Part shown: positions 18,596-25,736 of the stretch, one piece after another
Layout of the letters: each line of letters begins with the position of its first letter
Position numbering within the stretch: the stretch's first letter is position 1
Origin: JABFRZ01 sp964631945
GTDB taxonomy: Bacteria > Planctomycetota > UBA1135 > GCA-002686595
DNA length: 64,000 nt
Direction of reading: 5' to 3'
NCBI GenBank assembly: GCA_964631945.1
Contig: CAZWAY010000009.1
Coordinates: forward strand, 40,727-104,726
Notes under the pieces: model-generated
What the model was told of the DNA's origin: nothing
The model's database searches: none
Seen by the model: the letters and a program-made list of their open reading frames with translations, nothing else
Position numbers and translations under genes: made by a program

Positions 18596-21259
18596 TTGCC
18601 GCTCGCTTCAGGCCAGTTGCTCAGCCACTACGAGATCCTCGGCCCGATCGGCGCCGGGGGCATGGGCGAGGTGTATCGAGCGCGGGACACGCGCCTCGAA
18701 CGCGAGGTCGCGCTCAAGGTGCTGCCCGAGGAGCTCGCCCAGGATGCCGAGCGCCTGCGGCGCTTCGAGCGGGAGGCCAAGACCCTCGCGTCGCTCAACC
18801 ATCCGAATGTGGCCGGGATCCACGGCGTAGATCAGGCGGGCGACGTGTGCTTCCTCGCGCTCGAGCTCGTGCCTGGAGAAGACCTGGGCCAGCGCCTGAA
18901 GCGCGGGGCCCTGCCGGTCGACGAGGCACTGGATGTGTGCCGGCAGATCGCCGAGGGGCTCGAGGCGGCGCACGAGGCGGGTGTGGTGCACCGCGACCTG
19001 AAGCCGGCGAACGTGCGACTGACGCCCGCGGGCGTGGCCAAGGTGCTCGACTTCGGACTCGCGAAGCCGATCCACCCCAAGCCCAGCAGCGCCGGAACCT
19101 CGGCGGCGGAATCCGACAGCTTCCTCATGACCGAGGAGGGGCGCGTGCTCGGCACGCCGACGTACATGAGTCCGGAGCAGGCGCGCGGCAAGCCGGTGGA
19201 TCGCCGCACGGACCTCTGGGCGTTCGGGTGCGTGCTGTTCGAGTGCCTCACCGGCAAGCGCGCGTTCGCCGGCGAGACCTTCACGGACATCGTCGCGGCG
19301 ATCGCCGGCCAGGAGCCGGACTGGGACGCGCTGCCGCCGCTCGCGCCGCGGGTGGAGGAGCTCCTGCGGCGGTGCCTGACGAAGGATCCGCGCCTGCGCC
19401 TGCGGGACGCCGGCGAGGCGCGCGTGCAGTTGCAGCTGGCGCTCGACGCGCCGGGCCTGGGCGCGGAGTCGGTGGCGATGACCTCCGCGCCGGCCGCAGT
19501 CGCGCGGCGCAAGCGCTCGGCTGCGTGGCTCGCCGGCGCGTTCGGCCTCGCGGCCGGCGGTGCGCTGGTCTACGGGCTCCGACCGACGCAGAACGCCGCG
19601 AGCGAGGTCACGGCTGCGTCGACGCCGCTCCACGTCGTCTTCGAGGAGCTCTCTCCCGGGCCGTTCACGGTGGACATCGCGCTCTCGCCGGACGGCGCCA
19701 GCGTCGCGTGGACGCAGATGGACGGCATCCATGTCCGAAGCCTGGGTTCCCTGGCGGGCGCGCGCCTCGTCGAGTCCGGTGTCGGAGCGGGAAAGCGCCT
19801 GGAGGACGCGCCCATCTGCGTCATTTGGTCTCCGGATGGTCGCGAGCTCGCGTACGTCGCCAGCGACGCTGTGTGGCGCGTCCCGATCGGCGGTGGACCG
19901 TCCATGCGGGTCGCCGACGCCGCAACGGTGCCGAAGTCACCGGGGGCGGTCCTCTGGACGGTGGACGACGAGCTGGTCTTCAAGGGCAAGGACGGGCTGA
20001 CCGTGATCGCGGTTCCCGCGCGCGGCGGCCAGCTCGTCACGCAGCTCGAAGTGGATCCGAAGACGACCCAGCACTTCGACGGCGTGGCCGCGCTCCCGGA
20101 CGGGAGTCTGCTCGTCGTGCCTCACCGCGTCGGCCTCACCCACGCCGACGTGATCTCACTGGCGCGGGACGGGGTGCTGCGTGACCTCGTCCAGCTTCCC
20201 GGCTGGGAGATCGGTGGCATCGGCTACGGGGCGGGACACCTCGTGGTCGAGCGCAAGGCCGACGGCGAGAGTTCGCTCTGGAAGATCGCCTTCTCGCTCG
20301 AGCGCGGCGAGGTCCTCGGCGAGCCCACGCTCCTCACGGCCGGAGCGAGTCCGTTCAGCCTCTCGGCCGACGGGACGCTCGCCTACCTGAAGCGGGAGGG
20401 CAAGCTGGCGGTCGAGTCCGTGTGGGTGGACCCGCACGGCATGGTCGAGCCCTTCGGACGCAAGCACGAGGGTGAGTTCCTCCTGTCCGTCCCCTCCCAC
20501 GACGGCCGTCGTGTGATCACGACGGCGCCGGGAGTCGGATCGACGATCTGGGCCAACGATCTGGAGCGCGGCGTCACCATGGCGGTCCAGAAGTCGAAAG
20601 AGCTGGTCGTCGTGATCGCGGGCACGCTGCCGGACGGCCGCATCCTCGGCTGGACCCCGGACGATCGGACGGTCGCCTTTCCGCTCGACGGTCAGGGCGA
20701 GCCGGAGGAGATCACCAAGGGGGCGCTGGCGTGTGTCAGCCGCGACGGGAGGTTCGGACTGGTGCTGTTCGGCGCGAATGGCGGCGAGCAGCGGCTCGAG
20801 GTCCTCAGCCTTGCGGACGGCGCCGTGACCCCGTTCCGCGAATTGAAGGTCGACGGGCCCATGCTCCCGTCGATCTCGCCCGACGGCCGCTTCGCTCTCT
20901 ACGGGACCAACAAGGCGGGCGACATGCAGGCCTACCTCACGCCCTTCCCGTCCGGGAACGGGGACTGGCAGGTGAGCATCGATGGCGCGAATTTCGCCTG
21001 GTTCAACCGGAACGGCGACACGATCTACCTCGCGCGCGGCGGCGTGCCGCTGGGCGGCCCGGTCGAGGTCTGGAGCGTCACGTTCCAAAGCGAGCCCGAG
21101 GTGCGGCTCGGCGTTCCGGAGCCGCTGTTCACGCTGGAAGGCGAGGAGGTGACGCTGACCAGCTATCACCCGACGGAGGAGCGCTTCCTCGGCTTCCGCC
21201 GCGTGCCCTCCGGGCACAGCAGCATCGCGATCCACGCGGGCTGGGCGAAGCCACGCTGA
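18596..21259 (+). CDS. Ser/Thr protein kinase with membrane helix and WD40/TolB-like propeller
   Basis: N-terminal Hanks-type kinase: glycine loop GAGGMGEVY, Lys in VALKVL, catalytic HRDLKPAN (about residue 132), DFGLAK (about 152) and GTPTYMSPEQ. One membrane helix lies near residues 304-325, then an extracytoplasmic beta-propeller of about 560 residues with repeats of the SPDGxxxAW / WSPDGRELAY type (PD40/TolB-like). This kinase plus propeller layout is common in Acidobacteria and Planctomycetes. No ATG is suitable: the only ATG upstream lies inside the preceding gene, so TTG 18596 (giving M-PLASGQ) is preferred, with TTG 18587 as alternative. The ligand and substrates are unknown. Confidence 0.88.
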   Translation: MPLASGQLLSHYEILGPIGAGGMGEVYRARDTRLEREVALKVLPEELAQDAERLRRFEREAKTLASLNHPNVAGIHGVDQAGDVCFLALELVPGEDLGQRLKRGALPVDEALDVCRQIAEGLEAAHEAGVVHRDLKPANVRLTPAGVAKVLDFGLAKPIHPKPSSAGTSAAESDSFLMTEEGRVLGTPTYMSPEQARGKPVDRRTDLWAFGCVLFECLTGKRAFAGETFTDIVAAIAGQEPDWDALPPLAPRVEELLRRCLTKDPRLRLRDAGEARVQLQLALDAPGLGAESVAMTSAPAAVARRKRSAAWLAGAFGLAAGGALVYGLRPTQNAASEVTAASTPLHVVFEELSPGPFTVDIALSPDGASVAWTQMDGIHVRSLGSLAGARLVESGVGAGKRLEDAPICVIWSPDGRELAYVASDAVWRVPIGGGPSMRVADAATVPKSPGAVLWTVDDELVFKGKDGLTVIAVPARGGQLVTQLEVDPKTTQHFDGVAALPDGSLLVVPHRVGLTHADVISLARDGVLRDLVQLPGWEIGGIGYGAGHLVVERKADGESSLWKIAFSLERGEVLGEPTLLTAGASPFSLSADGTLAYLKREGKLAVESVWVDPHGMVEPFGRKHEGEFLLSVPSHDGRRVITTAPGVGSTIWANDLERGVTMAVQKSKELVVVIAGTLPDGRILGWTPDDRTVAFPLDGQGEPEEITKGALACVSRDGRFGLVLFGANGGEQRLEVLSLADGAVTPFRELKVDGPMLPSISPDGRFALYGTNKAGDMQAYLTPFPSGNGDWQVSIDGANFAWFNRNGDTIYLARGGVPLGGPVEVWSVTFQSEPEVRLGVPEPLFTLEGEEVTLTSYHPTEERFLGFRRVPSGHSSIAIHAGWAKPR

Positions 21260-21332
21260 CGAGCTCGCTCGGCGTGGGCCTTGCCTTTTCTGGCCGTGGT
21301 CCCGATCCACGGCCGCATCGCGCTCGGCCGAC

Positions 21333-21812
21333 CTACCGAACGAGCGGCGCCGCCGGCCACGTCGTGGACGAAGACCCCGGAAAACCAACGGCTTCAGCGC
21401 TGGTGCGGAAGGCGGGACTCGAACCCGCACGGGTTGCCCCACGGGATCCCAAGCCGTGGCTCCAGTCTCGTGCTCTTTGACAACGAAGGAGTCGCGTGGA
21501 CGCGCGAGCGAAGGATCCCCGTCTGGATCCCTGCCTCGCAACCAGGCAGCTTCTTGCGTTGCGACTCGGCAGGGGAAGATCGAGGATCGGGATCCGCTGG
21601 CGGCTCGCGCCTTTCCGACACACGGCAACGATCTCGCCGGCATCGTTCATGTCCACACGCTCGACCGAGGCTCGGGTCCCGAGCACCTCGGTCTCGAACG
21701 GGAGAGCCAGGTGTTCCTCGATCATCGTGTAGAAGCCGGTTCGCTGCTCGTCGTCGCCGTAGGCGTCGACCGTGGCTTCCTCGATGAGTGCGTCGACCTC
21801 GGTTCGCTTCAC
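21333..21812 (-). CDS. Calcium-binding (CcbP-like) family protein with abnormal C-terminus
   Basis: The first 83 residues (21564-21812) match by eye the family annotated as calcium-binding protein CcbP: EATVDAYGDDEQRTGFYTM, LPFETEVLG, EIVAVCRKG and IPILDLPLP. From memory of the family, a short Trp/Tyr-containing tail should follow. Here the frame instead continues for about 76 unrelated residues through the GGATCC-rich DNA and across the partial tRNA copy, so the gene seems to have lost its native end at the islet boundary. The GTG start at 21812 overlaps the toxin stop (GTGA), so it is translated as the third gene of the toxin-antitoxin operon. Whether the protein works is uncertain. Confidence 0.6.
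   Translation of the reverse strand: MKRTEVDALIEEATVDAYGDDEQRTGFYTMIEEHLALPFETEVLGTRASVERVDMNDAGEIVAVCRKGASRQRIPILDLPLPSRNARSCLVARQGSRRGSFARASTRLLRCQRARDWSHGLGSRGATRAGSSPAFRTSAEAVGFPGSSSTTWPAAPLVR
21402..21449 (-). repeat. Partial tRNA-Leu copy (attL/attR-like direct repeat, left)
   Basis: Identical over 48 bp to the 3' part of the tRNA-Leu gene (T arm, long variable arm and half of the anticodon stem, plus two bases past the discriminator), in the same orientation. After a single mismatch and three further matching bases the similarity stops, so no D arm or 5' acceptor strand exists here and it cannot be a functional tRNA. Weaker similarity (about 20 of 27 bases) also extends beyond the tRNA 3' end to about 21382. 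Confidence 0.85.
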
Positions 21813-22168
21813 CCGCCCTCGGCCTCGCGCTCGTCCGCTTCTCCTTCCCGGAGCGCTCCCGCGAGCTCCTCGCGGGTCGCTGTTCGACGGCTTCCGTGCC
21901 GGATGTGAAGCACGAACACCTTCCGCTCGCGGACGATGAAGAGAACGCGGTAGCGGTCGACCAGGAGCTGGCGGGCCTCGAACTCTTCGATCTCCTCGTT
22001 CTCTGGCGCGATGACACATCGCTCCGGGCTCACATCAAGCCCAAGGATCTTCGACTCGAGCGTCACTACCCAACGTGCAGCGTCGACGGCGGAGTCCTCG
22101 GCGATCCACAGGTAGATCTCGAAGAGGTCGGACTTGGCTTGGTCGGCGAACTCGACGCGGTACCTCAT
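21809..22168 (-). CDS. RelE/ParE-family toxin
   Basis: A 119-residue small basic-core protein with the RelE/ParE fold signature: YRVEFADQAKSDL at the N-terminus, a helical hairpin with WIAEDS and AARWVVTLESKI, then YRVLFIVRERKVFVLHIRHGSR at the C-terminal strands. The HIRHGSR end matches the ParE/RelE plasmid-stabilisation group, which blocks translation or gyrase. The ATG at 22168 overlaps the antitoxin stop codon (ATGA), the usual antitoxin-first order. A Glu-rich tail of about 20 residues after the fold is unusual. Which of mRNA cleavage or gyrase poisoning applies cannot be told. Confidence 0.85.
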   Translation of the reverse strand: MRYRVEFADQAKSDLFEIYLWIAEDSAVDAARWVVTLESKILGLDVSPERCVIAPENEEIEEFEARQLLVDRYRVLFIVRERKVFVLHIRHGSRRTATREELAGALREGEADEREAEGG

Positions 22169-22458
22169 GCGCTCCGCGGAATGTTGAACTTCCGCCGGAG
22201 CTCTTCAAAGACCTCGGCCGCCGGTGTGGTGCGGCCGGCCTTCACGTCCTCCAGGCCTTGACGGATCTTCGCCACGGTTTCCGCTCGCTCCGCGAGCTCG
22301 GCCATGCGCTCGAAGGCCGCGACTCCCATGACGACGACTTTCGGGGCGCCTTCGACCGTGAGGACCTGGGGGCGGCCCGAGGCCTCGAGCTTCTCGATGA
22401 GCTCGGTCGACTTCCGCTTGAAGTCGGTGAGGGTGAAGATGTCGCTCGGCTGGATCAT
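22165..22458 (-). CDS. Phd/YefM-family antitoxin
   Basis: A 97-residue protein starting MIQPSDIFTLTDFKR, with the Phd/YefM DNA-binding fold: TDFKRKSTELIEKLEASGRPQVLTVEG followed by KVVVMGVAAFERM. The C-terminal helix (about 60-97) would wrap the toxin. The ATG at 22458 is preferred over one 21 bp upstream because an AGGAAGG ribosome-binding sequence sits just before it. First gene of the islet operon; such antitoxins normally repress their own promoter, which should lie in 22459-22640. Confidence 0.85.
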   Translation of the reverse strand: MIQPSDIFTLTDFKRKSTELIEKLEASGRPQVLTVEGAPKVVVMGVAAFERMAELAERAETVAKIRQGLEDVKAGRTTPAAEVFEELRRKFNIPRSA

Positions 22459-22650
22459 GGGGGCCTTCCTGGGTCGCATCACTGAAGCACTACAGATGAT
22501 GCTATCGCGATGCCTGTCGACTGCAAGGGCGGGCTTGCTTGAGCTCCCTGTCGAGCGATCGATCGGCCTCGGAGGCGAGCCGGCGGCCCCGGCCAGGTCA
22601 CATCGGACGGGCCCCGGCCCAGCGGCAGAAAGCAGACTCCTGGGCCCGCT

Positions 22651-22694
22651 AGGATCCCCTCCTGGATCCCACTTGGATCCCTGCGAGGGGATCC
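22651..22694. repeat. GGATCC iteron cluster
   Basis: Four GGATCC sites start at 22652, 22664, 22675 and 22689, spaced 12, 11 and 14 bp, mostly in the context TGGATCCC. A two-unit version lies inside the left end of the islet (21513 and 21525, spacing 12). About one turn of the helix between sites suggests binding of a protein on one face of the DNA. The function is unknown. Confidence 0.6.
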
Positions 22695-22739
22695 AAGGTG
22701 ACCTGACCTGACGCACCGCAGCTTGGCACCATCCTGCGG

Positions 22740-22761
22740 AACCCCTTGAAACCAAGGGGTT
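22740..22761 (-). terminator. Hairpin downstream of tRNA-Leu
   Basis: Perfect 9-bp inverted repeat (AACCCCTTG / CAAGGGGTT) with a 4-base loop, starting 10 bp past the tRNA 3' end on the minus strand. No T-run follows, so it may be a processing or weak termination structure rather than a classical intrinsic terminator. Confidence 0.5.
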
Positions 22762-22770
22762 TGAGGCGGG

Positions 22771-22852
22771 TGCGGAAGGCGGGACTCGAACCCGCACGGG
22801 TTGCCCCACGGGATCCTAAGTCCCGCGCGTCTGCCAGTTTCGCCACTTCCGC
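22771..22852 (-). tRNA. tRNA-Leu (anticodon UAG)
   Basis: An 82-nt class II tRNA. The acceptor strands GCGGAAG / CUUCCGC pair perfectly, the discriminator is A, the anticodon stem CGGGA / UCCCG encloses the loop CUUAGGA, giving anticodon UAG (Leu CUA family), a long variable arm follows, and the T arm CGGGU-UCGAGU-CCCG is standard. CCA is not encoded. Its 3' 46 bases are duplicated 1.37 kb away, making it the likely integration target of the islet. It reads away from the alkyltransferase-like gene, which ends 13 bp upstream on the same strand. Confidence 0.95.
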
Positions 22853-22865
22853 GGCGGCGCGGAGT

Positions 22866-23207
22866 CTAGCGCGGGGGGCGGGGCTCGTCTTCGCTCGGGG
22901 TCCAGGCGAAGCGTGCGAGGTCGATGCGGCCGGCGGGGCTGAAGCGCACGCCCTCGCGTGCGAGGCGGCGGCGCTGTAGCGCGGCTCCGGGGCGTGGGGT
23001 GATGCGACCGGCGGAGTTCACGACGCGGTGCCAGGGCAGCGCGGTCTTCGGCGGGAGTTCGGACAGCAGGCGGCCGACGAGGCGGGCGTGGCGGGGGAGG
23101 CCGGCCTCGCGCGCGACCTGGGCGTAGCTGGCGACGCGACCGCGCGGGATCGAGTCGACCACGGCCAGCACGCGCGCGTGGCGCTCGTCGCGGTCGCGGG
23201 TGGGCAC
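22866..23207 (-). CDS. Alkyltransferase-like protein (ATL, MGMT family)
   Basis: A 113-residue protein of the O6-alkylguanine-DNA alkyltransferase fold, comprising only the C-terminal DNA-binding domain: helix-turn-helix RGRVASYAQVAREAG and the active-site loop LPWHRVVNS. The catalytic Cys of PCHRV is Trp59, the hallmark of ATL proteins, which bind O6-alkylguanine without removing it and hand the lesion to nucleotide excision repair. GTG start at 23207. It is immediately upstream of tRNA-Leu on the same strand. Confidence 0.92.
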   Translation of the reverse strand: MPTRDRDERHARVLAVVDSIPRGRVASYAQVAREAGLPRHARLVGRLLSELPPKTALPWHRVVNSAGRITPRPGAALQRRRLAREGVRFSPAGRIDLARFAWTPSEDEPRPPR

Positions 23208-23257
23208 GCCGAGACTCTATCCGCTGTGCGTGGGGCGACCGCCCGCGCGCCTCGCGC

Positions 23258-25384
23258 TCAGCGCCCGAAGGTCAGGTCCATCGCGTTCGAGAGGTTGATC
23301 CCCGGCGCACCGCCGAACAGGAAGGCCTGGGTCGTGAGCGCGAGGCCCGCCAGGCTCGGGTCGTTGGGGATGCGCACCTCCCAGGTGGCGATGGGGCCGG
23401 GGCGCGCGGGCAGGAAGGTGGCCTGCGACGGGGAGGAGAGCAGGGTCTGGCCGGAGGGCAGCACGATCGAGGTCGGCTGCAGCGACGCGACCACCGAGCA
23501 CAGGTCGTCGCCGCTCAGCGTCAGGTCCACGCGCGCGCGGAAGGTCCGGCCGAGGACCGGCGGCGTGGCGCTGTAGGAGGGGAAGTTGGCCGGCGCGTGG
23601 CGTGCCACGGCGCTGGCGCGCGGGCAGGCGTCGGCGAGCGGCGGGCCGAGCAGCACCACCGCGGCCTTGGGCGCGCCCTCGTCGGCGTAGGGCTGCTGCA
23701 CGGGCAGCGCGAGCGACTGCCCCATGTCGTTCCAGACGCCGAAGGCGTCCACGCTGCGCGAGTCCTGGTCGCTCATGAAGCTGTACCAGTTGACGAGCTC
23801 GACGCCCTCGTCCACCAGCATCGGCACGTAGCGCTCGACGAACAGCTCGAACAGGCGCGGGTCCCGCTGCACCGCGCGCGCGGCCGCGGCCCACGGGCGG
23901 GCGGCCGCCTTCAGGTTGAGGCCGCCCTCGTACAGCTCGAAGGTCGGCCAGGAACCGTCGGGGTTGAGCCAGCCGCGCGCCAGGGCGCGGTGCTGCGCGA
24001 GCAGCGGGCGCAGGCGCTCGACGGTCCTGCGCGCGGCCTCGATCAGCTCGCTCGGGCCGGGGCAGTTGGGGCACGAGCCCGCGCTCGCGCCCGTCAGCCA
24101 CGCGTCCACGTCGGGCTGGCGCGGGCCGAGGTAGGCCGCCGGACCGAGCGCGTGCACGTGCGTGCCGGGCCGCAGGTACGAGAGCACGCGGCGCAGGTAG
24201 CCGGGGTCGCCCACGAAGGCACCCACGAACTTGCGCAGGCGGCGCGCGTCGGCGCCGCTGAACACGGCGTCGGCCGTGTCGAACAGGAGCTGGATCTGGC
24301 TGGCGACCTGCTGCGTGAAGGGAATGCCCTGGCGCACGGCCTCGGCGTTCATCCAGGCGTTGACCGGGAAGATCGAGTTCCAGATCTCGTTCGAGAGCTC
24401 GACCGTCACCGTCAGCCCGGGATCGAGCCCGAGGAACGGGCGGCCGCCGTAGAGGCCGGGGATCCCCGGCGAGCCGTCGCGCACGAGGCGCAGCTGTTCC
24501 TCCAGGAAGCGCGCGTAGTCGCCCTGCGACAGGTCGTTGGTGCGATGCGGGAGCTGCAGGTGCAGGTTCGTGCCGAGCGCGTTGCACAGCGCGACCGGGT
24601 ACTCGGTGGCCACGCCGCGCGGGGTGCCCTGGCTCGGGCTGGACGGTGTGATCACGCCCGCGCGATCGAAGACGAAGCCCCCGCGCGTCGGGGCCCGGCC
24701 GTACTCGTTGACGCGCGTCCAGTCGAGCGTGCGCCAGGTGTGCGGCCCGCGACCGGCATTCAGCTCGCGCACCTTGGCCAGGAACGGCGGCCAGAAGATG
24801 CGCCCGGAGTTCTCCATGCCCGGCAGCCACACGTGGACGTCGCGCACCGGGTCGGCGGGGGCGGGGGCGCTCCAGGAGATCGAGAGCAGGCCGTTGCCGG
24901 TGCCGCGCGTCGGATCGACGAAGACCTCCACCCGGTTCGGGCCACGGTTCTGTTCGCCCGCGACGAAGGGACCCTCCAGACGAACGTGCCCGGCGCCGCT
25001 CCAGGTGACGACGTAGGGCTTCAGGCGGCCGTCGGGGACCGTGCCCTCCATCGAGCCGAACAGGTACGCGCCATAACGCTGGCCGGCGGGGAGCTGCGCG
25101 GGGTCGGGCCAGCCCGCGCCGAGCACGCCCGACCCGGGCGCCAGCAACGCGGCCGGCCCCAGCGGCCCGTCGTCCCAGGTCTTGAACTCGCGCACGCGCT
25201 GCAAGGCGTCGGCGAAGACGATCGCGCGCGAGCTCCAGGTCTGGAAGCTCGGATTCATGCCGTACCGGATGGCAGGCTCGCACACGCCCTGCGCCTCGCG
25301 CACGGACCCGGAAGCGAGCAGCGCGGCCAGGCCGAGCGCTCGAAGCGCGCGGAACGAGAGCGGAGCATGGGCGTTGAGCGCCAT
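23258..25384 (-). CDS. Exported glycoside-hydrolase-like protein with C-terminal module
   Basis: A 708-residue exported protein with a signal peptide of about 33 residues. The central region resembles a clan-A (beta/alpha)8 glycoside hydrolase. VTVELSNEIWN (about residue 336) provides an Asn-Glu pair like the acid/base site, and FELYEGGLN (about 480) holds a Glu that could be the nucleophile. No specific family can be named, and a non-catalytic role is possible. The last 100 residues, from PPVLGRTF to NLSNAMDLTFGR, are the same module that ends the FG-GAP/PKD protein at 14440. ATG at 25384; the long 352-bp upstream spacer probably contains its promoter. Confidence 0.65.
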   Translation of the reverse strand: MALNAHAPLSFRALRALGLAALLASGSVREAQGVCEPAIRYGMNPSFQTWSSRAIVFADALQRVREFKTWDDGPLGPAALLAPGSGVLGAGWPDPAQLPAGQRYGAYLFGSMEGTVPDGRLKPYVVTWSGAGHVRLEGPFVAGEQNRGPNRVEVFVDPTRGTGNGLLSISWSAPAPADPVRDVHVWLPGMENSGRIFWPPFLAKVRELNAGRGPHTWRTLDWTRVNEYGRAPTRGGFVFDRAGVITPSSPSQGTPRGVATEYPVALCNALGTNLHLQLPHRTNDLSQGDYARFLEEQLRLVRDGSPGIPGLYGGRPFLGLDPGLTVTVELSNEIWNSIFPVNAWMNAEAVRQGIPFTQQVASQIQLLFDTADAVFSGADARRLRKFVGAFVGDPGYLRRVLSYLRPGTHVHALGPAAYLGPRQPDVDAWLTGASAGSCPNCPGPSELIEAARRTVERLRPLLAQHRALARGWLNPDGSWPTFELYEGGLNLKAAARPWAAAARAVQRDPRLFELFVERYVPMLVDEGVELVNWYSFMSDQDSRSVDAFGVWNDMGQSLALPVQQPYADEGAPKAAVVLLGPPLADACPRASAVARHAPANFPSYSATPPVLGRTFRARVDLTLSGDDLCSVVASLQPTSIVLPSGQTLLSSPSQATFLPARPGPIATWEVRIPNDPSLAGLALTTQAFLFGGAPGINLSNAMDLTFGR

Positions 25385-25736
25385 GGGTGTCCTGGGGGGG
25401 GACCCGGCCCGGATCGGACGGGGTGCGAAACGAGGTGAAGGGCACACTTCCTCCGCCTCGGCACGAGCCGCCGGCGAGGATGCGTTCGATCTCGGAGCGC
25501 GCCACGGGGCGTCGCTCCGGCGAGCCGAAGAGACTACGGCTGGGCCCTTCGTGTTCCAGCGTGAGGGCTGGTTTTGTGGGCGAGCGCTGGCCTTTCCGAA
25601 AGGGAGCAGCCACACCGGCGACGCGCTGTGGAATCTTCCGGCAGTTCCGCGGGCCGGGCCTCCCAGGCGAGCCGCCCCGGACCTGCTCGTTCTCTGCGCG
25701 GCTCGCTCGCTCGTGTCGCCGCCGCTCCCGCGCGGG
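25385..25736. other. 352-bp intergenic region, no gene seen
   Basis: Lies between two minus-strand exported-protein genes. I see no coding sequence with family features, no tRNA-like fold and no repeat. It should hold the promoter of the gene starting at 25384. A short stretch near 25590 (CCTTTCCGAAAGG) can form a small hairpin of no clear meaning. Confidence 0.5.

Larger units (their letters stand above)
22459..22770. other. Non-coding right side of the islet, with GGATCC iterons and a hairpin
   Basis: No gene is visible in this 312-bp stretch. It holds the upstream region of the toxin-antitoxin operon, four GGATCC palindromes within 43 bp (22652, 22664, 22675, 22689) and a 9-bp-stem hairpin next to the tRNA 3' end. 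Matching pairs of GGATCC units occur on the other side of the islet at 21513 and 21525. Confidence 0.6.
21402..22816. mobile_element. tRNA-Leu-associated islet (putative integrated mini-element)
   Basis: A 1.4-kb segment bounded by a 48-bp perfect direct repeat: 21402-21449 and 22769-22816. The right copy is the 3' part of the intact tRNA-Leu gene; the left copy is the same tRNA part without the 5' half. This is the geometry left when an element integrates into the 3' part of a tRNA gene. Inside are an antitoxin, a RelE/ParE toxin and a calcium-binding-family gene in one minus-strand operon. No integrase is present, so it is either a decayed element or one mobilised in trans. Its genes look less GC-rich than their neighbours by eye. 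Integration is an inference; tRNA duplication followed by decay is the alternative. Confidence 0.6.

Noticed and set aside
21260..21401. A gene between the propeller kinase and the partial tRNA
   Set aside because: Frames are short and without family features; one is only the chimeric end of the CcbP-like gene.
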